This document shows, piece by piece, positions 1 to 8,209 of a stretch of 59,718 nt of DNA (its first letter is position 1; each line of letters opens with the position of its first letter). The DNA comes from JACCXJ01 sp052387115 (GTDB lineage: Bacteria; Pseudomonadota; Gammaproteobacteria; JACCXJ01), in NCBI GenBank assembly GCA_052387115.1, contig JBQTJM010000385.1, positions 1 through 59,718 of the forward strand, given 5' to 3'. Made by a program: the position numbers and the translations under genes. The notes beneath the pieces were generated by a model that did no database searches, had not been told where the DNA came from, and saw nothing but the letters and a program-made list of their open reading frames with translations.

Positions 1-1822
1 CCGTAGTCGATAGGTCGAGCACCGAAGCAACGTCCTCTGAAGCGACGGCGTGTAGGCGTTTCGTCAAGGCCTCGGGCGTATACATCGGCAGCGAGCAGGT
101 CTTGTTCGTGCAGAGGAAGATCGCGGCCTTGTCGAGCTCTGGATATTGAACATCCGGGTTCGGCAACGGACCTTCGCTGCGATCCCACCATTCGATGCGC
201 TTGTAGACCGCAGGCCAGCGCAGCGCTTCGGCGTAGAGCACACGAGCGGAGGCATCACTCCTCTTGCCGACGACCGTGATGTGCAGCGGTTCGTCGCTCA
301 ACTCGTGGGCGGCGATCAAAACGCCTGGTAATGAACGATGCGATTCTAGCAGCGCCGGCGCGGCGAGATAGCGCATGGCATGCCCTGCCATCTCTCGATG
401 ACGTGCGTTCCCCGTGTAGTGGAACAGCAAGTTGGCGGTGCGGGCGAGCGTGACGTTCTCGTCCACTTGCCTGACCGCCTTCTTGAAGACGCCGACGGCA
501 TCGGCGGGCACCGGCGCGGTGATGAACCCGGCGTCTTCGTCCATGAATGTCCGGCTGATGAATTCGATGGATCGGGCGGCGTGATCGAGCCACTCGCGCT
601 CCGCGGTCGCGGCGTAGAGGGTGGCGAAGGCCTGCGCCATGTAGAGACTGTCACCGAGGTGCGGCGTGGCGTCCGCTGCCTTGTCCGGGTCGTGGCGGAA
701 GCCGCCGCCCGGAAGGGCGTGATGCCCGATGATGAAACGTGCCGCCTTGATGGCGCGGTCGAGGGCGCCTTTATCGCCGGTGATGTTCGCATAGAGCGCG
801 AAGGCCGTGATCGCCCAGCCGTTCTCGCGCGCATAGACGTGCCGGTCGACGCGCGGCATCGTCACCTTGCGCCGCGCATCGTCGCTCATGGCATAGAAGG
901 CCTTGCCGGTCACCTCCGGGCTGGCGTCGGCGTCCTGACTGACGTAGAACACGCCGTCGGGTGACATCAGGAGCTCCGTCAGATAACGGATGATGCCTTC
1001 CGCGGTGTTGCGATACTTCTCGTCATGCCAGAGGCCGAAGGCGAGTGAGTAAGCGCGCAGGGAACTCGCCTGGAAGGACATTATCTTCTCGAAGTGGGGG
1101 TCGTTCCAGGTGGGGCCGACGGAATACTGATAGACGCCCCCCCACACGGGATCGATGAGCGCCGTCGCCGCATCCAGTGTTCGCTTCGCTATTTCGACGA
1201 GGCTTGTGTCGCCGTTCAGGGCACCGCGCAGGGCATACTCGATGCTGTCCGCATCCATGAACTTGTGCATCGTTCCCCAACCGCCGTGCTCGTCGTCGTA
1301 CAACGCGAAATATTCTGCCAACAATGCCTTTTGCGATGCGGGATCCAACGCCGCCTGGGCGACGGGCACGACCGGTGTCGCGGGCACCACGGACGGTCCC
1401 GGCGTGGGATCGTCGATGAAGGCTTGGAGCAATGCGGCGAATTGCTCGGGCGGCATGTAGCCGCGACGCTTGGCGAGCTCGGTGCCGTCCGGCGCGAACA
1501 CGATGGTAGCCGGCCAACCATAGTCCTCGTAGCGGTTCGACAGCTCGGGATTGGCGTCCTGGTCGACGCGGACGGGCAGGTAGCGCGATCGAATCAATCG
1601 AACGACCGCCGGATCGCGGTAGGTGGTTTCCTCCATGACATGGCACCAGTGGCACCAGACTGCGCCGAGATCGAGCAGCACGAAGCGGTTCTCGGCCTTG
1701 GCCCGGGCGAATACGCCCGTGCTCCACTCGCCCCATTCCAATTCCTCCGTGCCGGCGGCCCCGGGCTGGGGCGCGGTGATAGCCAAGGCACCCAGCAGTA
1801 CAAGGAATGCGCGTAACGCCAT
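1..1822 (-). CDS. Exported DUF255 thioredoxin-fold protein (YyaL/SSP411-like), C-terminus beyond window
   Basis: The frame stays open from an ATG at 1822 to the window edge (607 codons), so the C-terminus is missing. Residues 1-23 look like a signal peptide (MALRAFLVLLGALAITA). A thioredoxin-like domain follows, with the motif WCHWCHVMEE (C57, C60), the hallmark of the DUF255/spermatogenesis-associated-protein-20 family. The rest (about residues 170-600) resembles the alpha/alpha barrel that follows DUF255 in YyaL proteins. The biochemical role of the family is not settled; a redox or sugar-related function is only inferred. Most family members are cytoplasmic as far as I know, so the signal peptide is a point of interest. 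No partner gene is visible on this side. Confidence 0.85.
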   Translation of the reverse strand, partial: MALRAFLVLLGALAITAPQPGAAGTEELEWGEWSTGVFARAKAENRFVLLDLGAVWCHWCHVMEETTYRDPAVVRLIRSRYLPVRVDQDANPELSNRYEDYGWPATIVFAPDGTELAKRRGYMPPEQFAALLQAFIDDPTPGPSVVPATPVVPVAQAALDPASQKALLAEYFALYDDEHGGWGTMHKFMDADSIEYALRGALNGDTSLVEIAKRTLDAATALIDPVWGGVYQYSVGPTWNDPHFEKIMSFQASSLRAYSLAFGLWHDEKYRNTAEGIIRYLTELLMSPDGVFYVSQDADASPEVTGKAFYAMSDDARRKVTMPRVDRHVYARENGWAITAFALYANITGDKGALDRAIKAARFIIGHHALPGGGFRHDPDKAADATPHLGDSLYMAQAFATLYAATAEREWLDHAARSIEFISRTFMDEDAGFITAPVPADAVGVFKKAVRQVDENVTLARTANLLFHYTGNARHREMAGHAMRYLAAPALLESHRSLPGVLIAAHELSDEPLHITVVGKRSDASARVLYAEALRWPAVYKRIEWWDRSEGPLPNPDVQYPELDKAAIFLCTNKTCSLPMYTPEALTKRLHAVASEDVASVLDLSTT

Positions 1823-1994
1823 GACAGGCCCTCCTCGTCAGATCATCGTTCGCTTCCCGACTATATACGCGACATCGGCGGATCCGGATGCGCGCGAAGA
1901 GGGATCAATCATGGCGAGGGACGTGCGGCACCGCCCGGGTCATCGGCCGCTGCGGGGCCTGACGAGGCGGCGTCGGGTGGTCCACACCCCGAGC

Positions 1995-2402
1995 TTATCT
2001 CGTGCACACCGCGGCGTAGCTCACATCAACGATCTGGACCCGTTGGCGGTTTTGAGCGACGTCGCTTGCGGCGAGAAACCTCAGCACCTTGCCTTTGAGA
2101 TCGGCCACCTGCCTCGGGTTGTCCGCTACCTTGATGGCCAGCTCGCTTTGCAATGGGAGCTGCGATAGCGCCGCTTGATCGGCGTCGTTGGCGGCGAAGA
2201 GCGGCTGGGTGACGACGAAGATGATGTGGCCGAAATGTCTGAGGCGCAGGATGCGCCCGGTACTCGGGTCTCTGCCGCAGGACCTCGTCGCCGGTGTCAC
2301 CGCCGTGTCCAGGGGCGGGACCACGGCCGCTACCGGCGCCGAACACAACACGAACGCACACACGGCGAGCCTGCACTTCGAGCGCATCTGCTCTGGGTTC
2401 AT
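1995..2402 (-). CDS. Small exported protein of unknown function
   Basis: A 135-aa product starting at the ATG at 2402, which is preceded by a GAGGAA ribosome binding site. The open frame continues upstream to 2771, but that part overlaps repeat DNA and has no family-like features. Residues 6-27 form a signal peptide (KCRLAVCAFVLCSAPVAA). The mature part has two cysteines (one in SCGRD, one near the C-terminus in AVCTR) that could pair in the periplasm. I do not recognise the family. It is a stand-alone gene on the same strand as the DUF255 gene downstream of it, with a 172-bp gap. Alternative start: the ATG encoding M6. Confidence 0.55.
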   Translation of the reverse strand: MNPEQMRSKCRLAVCAFVLCSAPVAAVVPPLDTAVTPATRSCGRDPSTGRILRLRHFGHIIFVVTQPLFAANDADQAALSQLPLQSELAIKVADNPRQVADLKGKVLRFLAASDVAQNRQRVQIVDVSYAAVCTR

Positions 2403-2557
2403 CGGCGGTTCCTCATGATCAGGGATACTCGGTGCCGGGACCTCCTCCGGCCGTCCACGTGTCGTAGAAGCCGGGGGCCACGGTGGGGCCTGGGCGGTCG
2501 CAAGTGTCACGAGCCGACCATTCGAGGGGGAAGGATACCCGAGTAGCCGGTCGACAT

Positions 2558-2603
2558 GAACTTGATGGGTACATCTGTTTCCCTGCGGAAGGGAGAGGTC
2601 GGG
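2558..2603. repeat. Left copy of a 46-bp direct repeat flanking the protease-MBL module
   Basis: This segment begins with gaacttgatgggtaca and matches 6315-6360 in the same orientation, with about 6-7 mismatches in 46 bp. It lies 548 bp upstream of the protease gene. It may be an insertion-element end or an ancient recombination scar; no target duplication or transposase is visible. Confidence 0.7.
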
Positions 2604-2625
2604 AATGGCCCGTTGACAACTAGCG

Positions 2626-2805
2626 TTGAAGTTCTCATCCTTTATCGAGTCACAGAAGAGCCGCGCGGACGACGTCTTCGAACGGGAGCGCGCGGCCCTC
2701 AAGGACCGCGGCCGACTGATGGAGGAGAAGTTCCGCGAAGCCGTGAAGCGAGCCGAGAAAGACCGCGACACCAGCCGGCCGGTACGGCCCTTCCCTCTGG
2801 ACTGA
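2626..2805 (+). pseudogene. Remnant (or TTG-started small gene) of a charged coiled-coil protein
   Basis: The frame is open from just after a TGA at 2614 to a TGA at 2803-2805. It encodes a strongly helical, charged peptide (SRADDVFERERAALK, then MEEKFREAVKRAEKD, ending RPVRPFPLD). Composition and heptad-like spacing look like real coding sequence, and the ending resembles short conserved proteins I associate with Gammaproteobacteria. There is no ATG before the helical part; TTG at 2626 is the only plausible early start and has no ribosome binding site. The 5' end abuts the direct repeat at 2558-2603, so the gene was probably decapitated there. An alternative is a short functional protein starting at the internal ATG (MEEKFRE). 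Confidence 0.45.
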
Positions 2806-2890
2806 GGGTCGGGCGGGCTCAGGGTGCCTGCACACGATCCCAGCGAAGACGGGCTCTGGGTATAAAGTGGGCCTCCGCGGTCTCTTCAAT

Positions 2891-3045
2891 CACTGAGAGC
2901 TTGTGAAAAAATCGTCGCGAGCGAAGGGAGGTCGCGTTCCGCCGGAGCGCAGGAACCGGAGTGTATGTTGAAATACATGAGGATTCCGAGCACCGCCGAA
3001 ACGCGAGATCCCGAGCGCAGTAGATTTTTTCACAAGCTCTGAGTG
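2891..3045. repeat. Foldback (MITE-like) element with 23-bp terminal inverted repeats
   Basis: The ends are 2891-2913 and the reverse complement of 3023-3045, matching at 22 of 23 positions (core gagcttgtgaaaaaatc). The interior is also imperfectly palindromic, centred on a small hairpin around 2961-2976, so the whole 155 bp can fold on itself. It has no coding capacity. A single end of the same kind recurs at 56701-56717. It lies 60 bp upstream of the protease gene and may affect its expression. Confidence 0.75.
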
Positions 3046-3105
3046 GGTACAGATCGACCGTGTCCTTGAGTCCCTGGGCACCGGCTCGGGATCGCGAGAC
3101 CGTCA

Positions 3106-5154
3106 ATGGCCGAGAAGACACCGCCGAAGCGCCCGCGGCGCAAGCCAACGGCGAGCACCGCCTATCTCAAGTTACTCCCGCCGGAGCGACGCCGCCTGCT
3201 GGAGCAGTTGATGTTCGGCGCCGGCCAGGTGCGGCGGTTCACGCAGGATACCCCCGTCCTGCCCGATGTCTGGCTGCGTTTCGCCCATGCGCTTGACGAC
3301 GACGAGCTGGTCCCAGGTGCCGCTCTAGCCGGGGCGGCAGCCGCCGATCCGTTCCCGGCGGTGCCTCTCCTGGTCACGCCCTTTCGAGACACGCCGGTGG
3401 GCGATCTGCACCGGGCTTTGCGCGCGCGCCTGGCGCTGGAACGCCGGCGCAAAGAATGGCGCGCCTTCGGCCACGACGCCACGACGGCGGCGCGCCTGGT
3501 GTACAACCAGACGACCGTCGCCGCGAACCTGTTCTTCGAGGATCTGATCCGCGTGGTGCTGCCGATGACGAGTTGGTGGCACACGCTGGAGAAGAGCTGG
3601 GACATCGAGGGTCTAGCCGACGAACGAATCCTGAACCTCCTGGCCGAGGCGGTGCGCCATCCTGAGCACCCCGCGGCGATACCCACCGGTCTCGGTACCG
3701 CGGACCGGCCTCGGCCGGGGCTCCTCTGGATGCTTCGTGTCGTCGGGTTCCTCGCGCTGGTGCGCCGCGGCGGGCCGTTGCCGAAGATCTTCCTCGACCG
3801 CCCTCGGAGTCTCGAGCACGCGCGCGCCAAGGATTGGCGACCGCTGATCGCCGCGGTGCGCGACCTCATCCGGGACCTCGAGCCCGCCGAGGAGACGGCT
3901 TGTGTGCACGTGGTCAACATCAACCGCGAGGCCGGACGCACGGTTGCGGCATCGTCCCTCGCGGTCAAGGCCGACGCCGCCCGGCTGCTGTTCAAGATCT
4001 CCTGCCGTGACTTGACGTGGGCGGTCGTGGACAGCGGCATCGACGCCCGCCATCCGGCGTTTCGCAGGCGCGGCGCCGACGAGAAACCGTCTCCCCAGCC
4101 CTTCGTCGTCGACAAGAAGAAGTTGCAGAACGAGACCAGGGTCCTGGAGACCTACGACTTCACCCAGATCGCTCTCCTGCTCGATCCCGATTCCCCAGAT
4201 CTGCCCGCGCACCTGGAAAAGCGGCTAGCCGGCAACGATGCGGAGAGCGCGGAGTTGGTGACCAAGCTGCGTGCCAGTCTCGAAGCTGGCGGGTCGTTCG
4301 ACTGGAAGCTGGTCCGTCCGCTGCTGCGGGTCGAGCATAGCGACGGCGAATACGTGCCCCCCGGCAACGATCACGGCACGCACGTCGCCGGCATTCTGGC
4401 CGGCGATTGGCGGGCCTCGGAGTTCGGTGGGCTTGAAGAGAGTCTCGTGGGCATTTGCCCAGACCTGCGCCTGCTCGACTTGCGGGTTCTCGACGCCAGT
4501 GGCCGCGGTGAGGAGTTCGCCGTGATGGCCGCGCTCCAGTTCGTCCGCTACCTCAACTCCGCCTACGACTACACCGTCGTCCACGGTGTGAACTTAAGCA
4601 TGTCATTGCGCCACGACGTGTCCAACTTCGCCTGCGGTCGCACCCCCGTGTGCGAGGAGTCTGAACGAGTGGTGGCTGCGGGCGTTGTGGTAGTCGCCGC
4701 CGCCGGCAATCAGGGGTACCGCCGCTACACCACCGCCGAGGGTGCCGCGGTCGAGGCTTACAACAACAGCAGCATCACGGATCCCGGCAACGCCGATCTG
4801 GTGATCACCGTGGGCGCCACCCACCGCAGCCGGCCGCACGCCTACGGCGTCAGTTACTTTTCCAGCCGCGGTCCCACCGGGGATGGCCGCGCCAAACCGG
4901 ACCTGGTGGCACCCGGCGAAAAGATCACCGCGCCGTTGCCCGGCGAGCTCTACGGCCTGAAGGACGGCACCAGCATGGCCGCGCCGCACGTGAGCGGTGC
5001 CGCGGCCCTGCTCATGGCGCGGCACAGCGAGCTGGTAGGCCGGCCGGCGAAGGTCAAACAGATCCTCTGCCAGACCGCGACCGACCTCGGCCGCGAGCGC
5101 TACTTCCAGGGCGCCGGGATGCTCGACATCCTGCGTGCCCTACAATCGGTATGA
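3106..5154 (+). CDS. Subtilisin-like (S8) serine protease with long N-terminal region
   Basis: The 682-aa protein has a complete subtilase triad: D309 in AVVDSGID, H423 in NDHGTHVAG and S623 in DGTSMAAPHVSG. The oxyanion asparagine is N535 in AAAGNQG. The first roughly 300 residues are a separate domain I do not recognise (basic start PPKRPRRKPT, then alpha-helical). There is no signal peptide or membrane segment, so the enzyme is probably cytoplasmic. About 113 residues separate D309 from H423, far more than in subtilisin, so there is an insertion between them. The stop codon is 16 bp before the MBL gene, which has its own ribosome binding site, so the two form an operon. The substrate is unknown. 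A regulated protease in a defence or conflict module is an inference from this pairing. Confidence 0.9.
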   Translation: MAEKTPPKRPRRKPTASTAYLKLLPPERRRLLEQLMFGAGQVRRFTQDTPVLPDVWLRFAHALDDDELVPGAALAGAAAADPFPAVPLLVTPFRDTPVGDLHRALRARLALERRRKEWRAFGHDATTAARLVYNQTTVAANLFFEDLIRVVLPMTSWWHTLEKSWDIEGLADERILNLLAEAVRHPEHPAAIPTGLGTADRPRPGLLWMLRVVGFLALVRRGGPLPKIFLDRPRSLEHARAKDWRPLIAAVRDLIRDLEPAEETACVHVVNINREAGRTVAASSLAVKADAARLLFKISCRDLTWAVVDSGIDARHPAFRRRGADEKPSPQPFVVDKKKLQNETRVLETYDFTQIALLLDPDSPDLPAHLEKRLAGNDAESAELVTKLRASLEAGGSFDWKLVRPLLRVEHSDGEYVPPGNDHGTHVAGILAGDWRASEFGGLEESLVGICPDLRLLDLRVLDASGRGEEFAVMAALQFVRYLNSAYDYTVVHGVNLSMSLRHDVSNFACGRTPVCEESERVVAAGVVVVAAAGNQGYRRYTTAEGAAVEAYNNSSITDPGNADLVITVGATHRSRPHAYGVSYFSSRGPTGDGRAKPDLVAPGEKITAPLPGELYGLKDGTSMAAPHVSGAAALLMARHSELVGRPAKVKQILCQTATDLGRERYFQGAGMLDILRALQSV

Positions 5155-5170
5155 TGCGAAGGAGACCGTG

Positions 5171-6316
5171 ATGCTGGTTCTCGAAGCCCTGCGCGCGAAA
5201 CATGGTGATGCGCTTCTGCTGCACTCCGGCAGCGCGGCGAAACCCCAGCTGGTGGTCGTCGACGGAGGGCCGCCCGGCGTCTACAACGACGCCGTGAAAC
5301 CTCGGCTGCTCGAACTGCGCGACCAGCGCGGCCTGACCCCGAACGTTTCCCTGGAAATTGCGCTCATGATGGTCAGCCACATCGACGCCGACCACATCGC
5401 CGGCCTGCTCGAGCTGACCACCAAACTGCGCCAGGCGCAGGTGGAGAGCAAGCCCCGCTTGTGGAAGATCAAGCGCTTCTGGCACAACTCCTTCGACGAC
5501 ATCCTGGGCAACACGGACGCCGCGCTCGCCGCGACCGGATCGAGCTTCGGCGCCGCCGACCTCGGCGGCATCCTGCCGCGCGATGGCTCGGCGCTCCTGG
5601 CCAGCGTCGGCGAGGGCCGAGCGCTGCGCGACCTGCTGCGGGCGATGGATTTGGAAGGCAACCCGCCCTTCGATGGACTCGTGATGGCCCCTGCCAAGAC
5701 GGTCAAGGTCGGCGATCTCAACCTGACGGTGGTGGCGCCCAGCAAGGACAATCTGCTCGCGCTGCAGAAGAAATGGGACAAAGAGGTCAAGCCAAAGCTG
5801 AAATCGGCCAAGGCCAGCGATCTGGCGGAGATCGCCGATTACGTCGACAAGTCGGTCCACAACCTCTCCAGCATCGTGGTGCTGGTCGAGTCCCAAGGCA
5901 AGCGCTTGCTCTTGACCGGCGACGGCCGCGGCGACCACACGATCGAGGGCCTCGAGGCCGCGGGGCTGCTCGACGGGCAGGGCAACATCGAGCTCGACGT
6001 CCTGAAGATGCCGCACCACGGAAGCGTTCGCAACGTCAAGCTGAAGTACTTCCAGGCGATCCGCGCCAGTCACTACATCGTCTCGGCGGACGGCCGAGAC
6101 GACAATCCGGACGTCGACACGCTCGAGATGCTCACGAGCGCGCGGCCGGACGACGACTTCACCATCTACCTGACCTACCCGACCGACGGCTTCAACGTAC
6201 CCGCGATCGGCAAGGCGGTGGCGGCGTTCTTCAAGAAGCACAAGCGAGCGGGGCGCAAGTACGGGGTGGTGTTGCGCGAGCAGGATGCCTTGTCGGTGCG
6301 TTTGGAGTTGGCCTGA
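5171..6316 (+). CDS. ComEC/Rec2-type metallo-beta-lactamase-fold hydrolase, partner of the protease
   Basis: A 381-aa protein starting at the ATG at 5171, with AAGGAG six bases upstream; an upstream GTG at 5135 would overlap the protease gene and is less likely. Metal-binding motifs are SHIDADHIAG (H70, D72, D74, H75), TGDG (D251) and PHHGS (H282, H283). The last is typical of the ComEC-like branch of the MBL superfamily. No membrane segments are visible, so it is a soluble enzyme rather than a DNA channel. A nuclease or phosphodiesterase activity is plausible for this branch but not shown. It is co-transcribed with the S8 protease. The right-hand copy of the direct repeat overlaps its stop codon (6315-6360). 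Confidence 0.88.
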   Translation: MLVLEALRAKHGDALLLHSGSAAKPQLVVVDGGPPGVYNDAVKPRLLELRDQRGLTPNVSLEIALMMVSHIDADHIAGLLELTTKLRQAQVESKPRLWKIKRFWHNSFDDILGNTDAALAATGSSFGAADLGGILPRDGSALLASVGEGRALRDLLRAMDLEGNPPFDGLVMAPAKTVKVGDLNLTVVAPSKDNLLALQKKWDKEVKPKLKSAKASDLAEIADYVDKSVHNLSSIVVLVESQGKRLLLTGDGRGDHTIEGLEAAGLLDGQGNIELDVLKMPHHGSVRNVKLKYFQAIRASHYIVSADGRDDNPDVDTLEMLTSARPDDDFTIYLTYPTDGFNVPAIGKAVAAFFKKHKRAGRKYGVVLREQDALSVRLELA

Positions 6317-6360
6317 ACTTGATGGGTACACCCGTTTCCCTACGGAAGGAAAAGGTCGGA
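6315..6360. repeat. Right copy of the 46-bp direct repeat
   Basis: It matches 2558-2603 in the same orientation and begins exactly at the MBL stop codon. A further weak similarity between 2611-2648 and about 6629-6665 suggests the duplicated unit was once longer. Together the two copies bracket about 3.7 kb holding only the small remnant, the foldback element and the protease-MBL pair. Confidence 0.7.
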
Positions 6361-6438
6361 TCGGGGTTCCAAACCAATTAGTGAGGGCCGGGCGTTCGGC
6401 GGTCTTTGCCGCTCCGCACCGCCGCCAGAAGGCGTTTC

Positions 6439-6567
6439 TCATCGCCGCCCTCGCATCATGCGCACGGCGATCCCCGGGTGATCGGTGAAGACACCATCGA
6501 TTCCGAGATCGAGGAAGGCCGAAAGCTCGCTGTCGTAAGGGTCGGTCTTGGTTTTTGCTTCAATCGA
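6439..6567 (-). pseudogene. glpQ: C-terminal remnant of a glycerophosphodiester phosphodiesterase
   Basis: The minus strand encodes about 42 residues ending in LGIDGVFTDHPGIAVRMMRG and a stop codon. The pattern D/N-G-V-F-T-D-x-P is the conserved last strand of GDPD/GlpQ phosphodiesterases. A TGA at 6568-6570 cuts the frame on its N-terminal side, and nothing resembling the catalytic part is found upstream, so only the tail survives. It lies between the right direct repeat and the glycosyltransferase gene. The loss of the rest fits a rearrangement or insertion here. The family call rests on this short motif. Confidence 0.6.
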
Positions 6568-6770
6568 TCATCGCTCCGGCGGCTGTCCGTGGCAGGACAC
6601 CCACTAACGACTGCCGCCTCGACGTTGCAAAACCGCGTCGAAGTTCCTATCCTTCGACCGGGCGCGCAAGCGCAAGAATCTAAGGTGCCCGAAGGCATCA
6701 CGCGCCACCACGGGGCGAACGGTCGCAGCGCGGGCCCCGGATCCACCTCCTGAATGCGCCCGAGGACCCC

Positions 6771-7517
6771 ATGCGCATTGAAGAGATCACGCTCGTCGTA
6801 CCGACCCGCAACGAGGAGCGCAACATCGACGCCTTCCTCGCGAACGTCCCTCAGGCCTTGCCGATCATCGTCGTCGATTCGAGTGAGGACCGCACCCCTG
6901 AGATCGTGACGGCCGCCAGGCGTCCTGCCTGCACCCTCGTGCGCCGTCCGGCCAATGTGAGCGAGGCGCGCCAACTGGGCGCCGATCTGGCCACCACCCC
7001 GTGGCTGCTCTTCACGGACGCCGATGTCGAGCTCCCGCCGGATTATTTCGAGCGCCTGAGCCGGCACTCGGACTGCCATGCCCTCTATGGACCCAAGCTA
7101 TCCAGAGACGCCTTCCGTCGTTACTACCTCGGGTTTGCCCTCGCCCAGCGGATCGCACACCGCCTCGGGGTACCGGCGGCGAGCGGATCCAATCTTCTGG
7201 TGCGTCGCCAGGTCCTCCAGACCATCGGCGGCTTCGACCCCGAGCTGTCCTGCAACGAGGACTCGGAGCTCGCCTGGCGCATCAAACGCGCCGGCCACCG
7301 GGTCGATTTCGATCCCGAGCTCCGCGTCTACGCCACCGACCACCGCCGTCTGCACCTAGGGGTGTGGCGCAAGACGATGCATTCGCTCTTGCGTTGCCTG
7401 CTCCTCTATCTGGACCTCATGCCCTCGCGCTGGCGAGGACGTGACTGGGGCTACTGGTCCACCGCCCCTTATCATCGAACAGAGTCGCGAAATAGGGCCG
7501 CCCGCAGGAGTAGATAG
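6771..7517 (+). CDS. Family 2 glycosyltransferase
   Basis: A 248-aa GT-A fold enzyme. The N-terminal strand ITLVVPTRNEERNI is the usual nucleotide-sugar binding start. VVDSSEDRT and the metal-binding FTDADVELP (DxD-like) follow, and the acceptor-side ED motif is in CNEDSELAWRIKRAG. A short hydrophobic stretch near the C-terminus (LLRCLLLYLDLM) may touch the membrane. The donor and acceptor cannot be told from sequence; transfer to a lipid or surface glycan is typical. It stands alone between a decayed glpQ tail and a convergent MBL-like gene. Confidence 0.85.
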   Translation: MRIEEITLVVPTRNEERNIDAFLANVPQALPIIVVDSSEDRTPEIVTAARRPACTLVRRPANVSEARQLGADLATTPWLLFTDADVELPPDYFERLSRHSDCHALYGPKLSRDAFRRYYLGFALAQRIAHRLGVPAASGSNLLVRRQVLQTIGGFDPELSCNEDSELAWRIKRAGHRVDFDPELRVYATDHRRLHLGVWRKTMHSLLRCLLLYLDLMPSRWRGRDWGYWSTAPYHRTESRNRAARRSR

Positions 7518-7545
7518 ATGGGATGCGCCGATCCCGGGTCTCGCA

Positions 7546-8148
7546 TCAGCCGGGAAAGCCGTCCACGAGCGCTTTCATCTCCAGTTTCGCCGCGCGCAGG
7601 AGCGAAACGCCGTCGCAGAGGAGCAGCGTGTCGAAATCGTGGTCGAGGAGCCCGCGCACGCTCTGCCTGAGCCGTACGGGATCGTCCATCACCGCTTCGC
7701 GCAGCAGGCCGAGGTGTCCCGGGGGATTGCCGATGACGGCGTCCCCGACGATGAGGATGCGGCGCACGCGCCAGTGGAACGCCACCTCCCCCGGTGATTT
7801 GCCCGGAACGGCGACAACATTGAGCGGGCCGATCCGCGCCCCCACCTCGAGGGCGCCGTCGATGAGCGCACCCTGGGCCTCGGCATACCCCGCATCGCTC
7901 TCATGAATCGCCGTCGGGGCCGAAGTCACGGCTCGCAGCCGGTTGGCGGCGCGGGTGTGGTTGCGATTGGTGATGAGGATGCGGGCGACGCCCAGGGCCG
8001 TGATCGCTTCCAGCACTTCGTCGCTCATCGGGACCGGATCGATGGCCAGGTTGCCGTCCAGAGAACGGATCACGTAGCCGTTGAAGTCGTAGCCGTGCGG
8101 CTCGGAGTACCAGCACCAGGTGAAGATGTCTTTCAGGATTTCATGCAC
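7546..8148 (-). CDS. MBL-fold-like protein with altered metal motif
   Basis: A 200-aa protein with the general layout of a metallo-beta-lactamase: N-terminal strands with YVIRSLDGNLAIDP, a middle ITNRNHTRAA where HxHxDH is normally found, then VPGKSPGEVAFHW and the strand ILIVGDAVIG. Only one histidine of the first metal motif is kept, so metal binding may be reduced or different. No signal peptide. It is on the same strand as dsbC upstream (61 bp) and convergent with the glycosyltransferase. Substrate unknown; a glyoxalase-like or hydrolase role would be a guess. Confidence 0.7.
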   Translation of the reverse strand: MHEILKDIFTWCWYSEPHGYDFNGYVIRSLDGNLAIDPVPMSDEVLEAITALGVARILITNRNHTRAANRLRAVTSAPTAIHESDAGYAEAQGALIDGALEVGARIGPLNVVAVPGKSPGEVAFHWRVRRILIVGDAVIGNPPGHLGLLREAVMDDPVRLRQSVRGLLDHDFDTLLLCDGVSLLRAAKLEMKALVDGFPG

Positions 8149-8209
8149 GGCGGCCAGTCTTCACAGAACCCTTCTCGAAACGCAATCCACCCGCCGGTGC
8201 CGGGAGGCA

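Noticed and set aside
5054..6442. 462-codon minus-strand frame opposite the MBL gene
   Set aside because: Shadow of the MBL gene; the MBL metal motifs and ribosome binding site support the plus strand.
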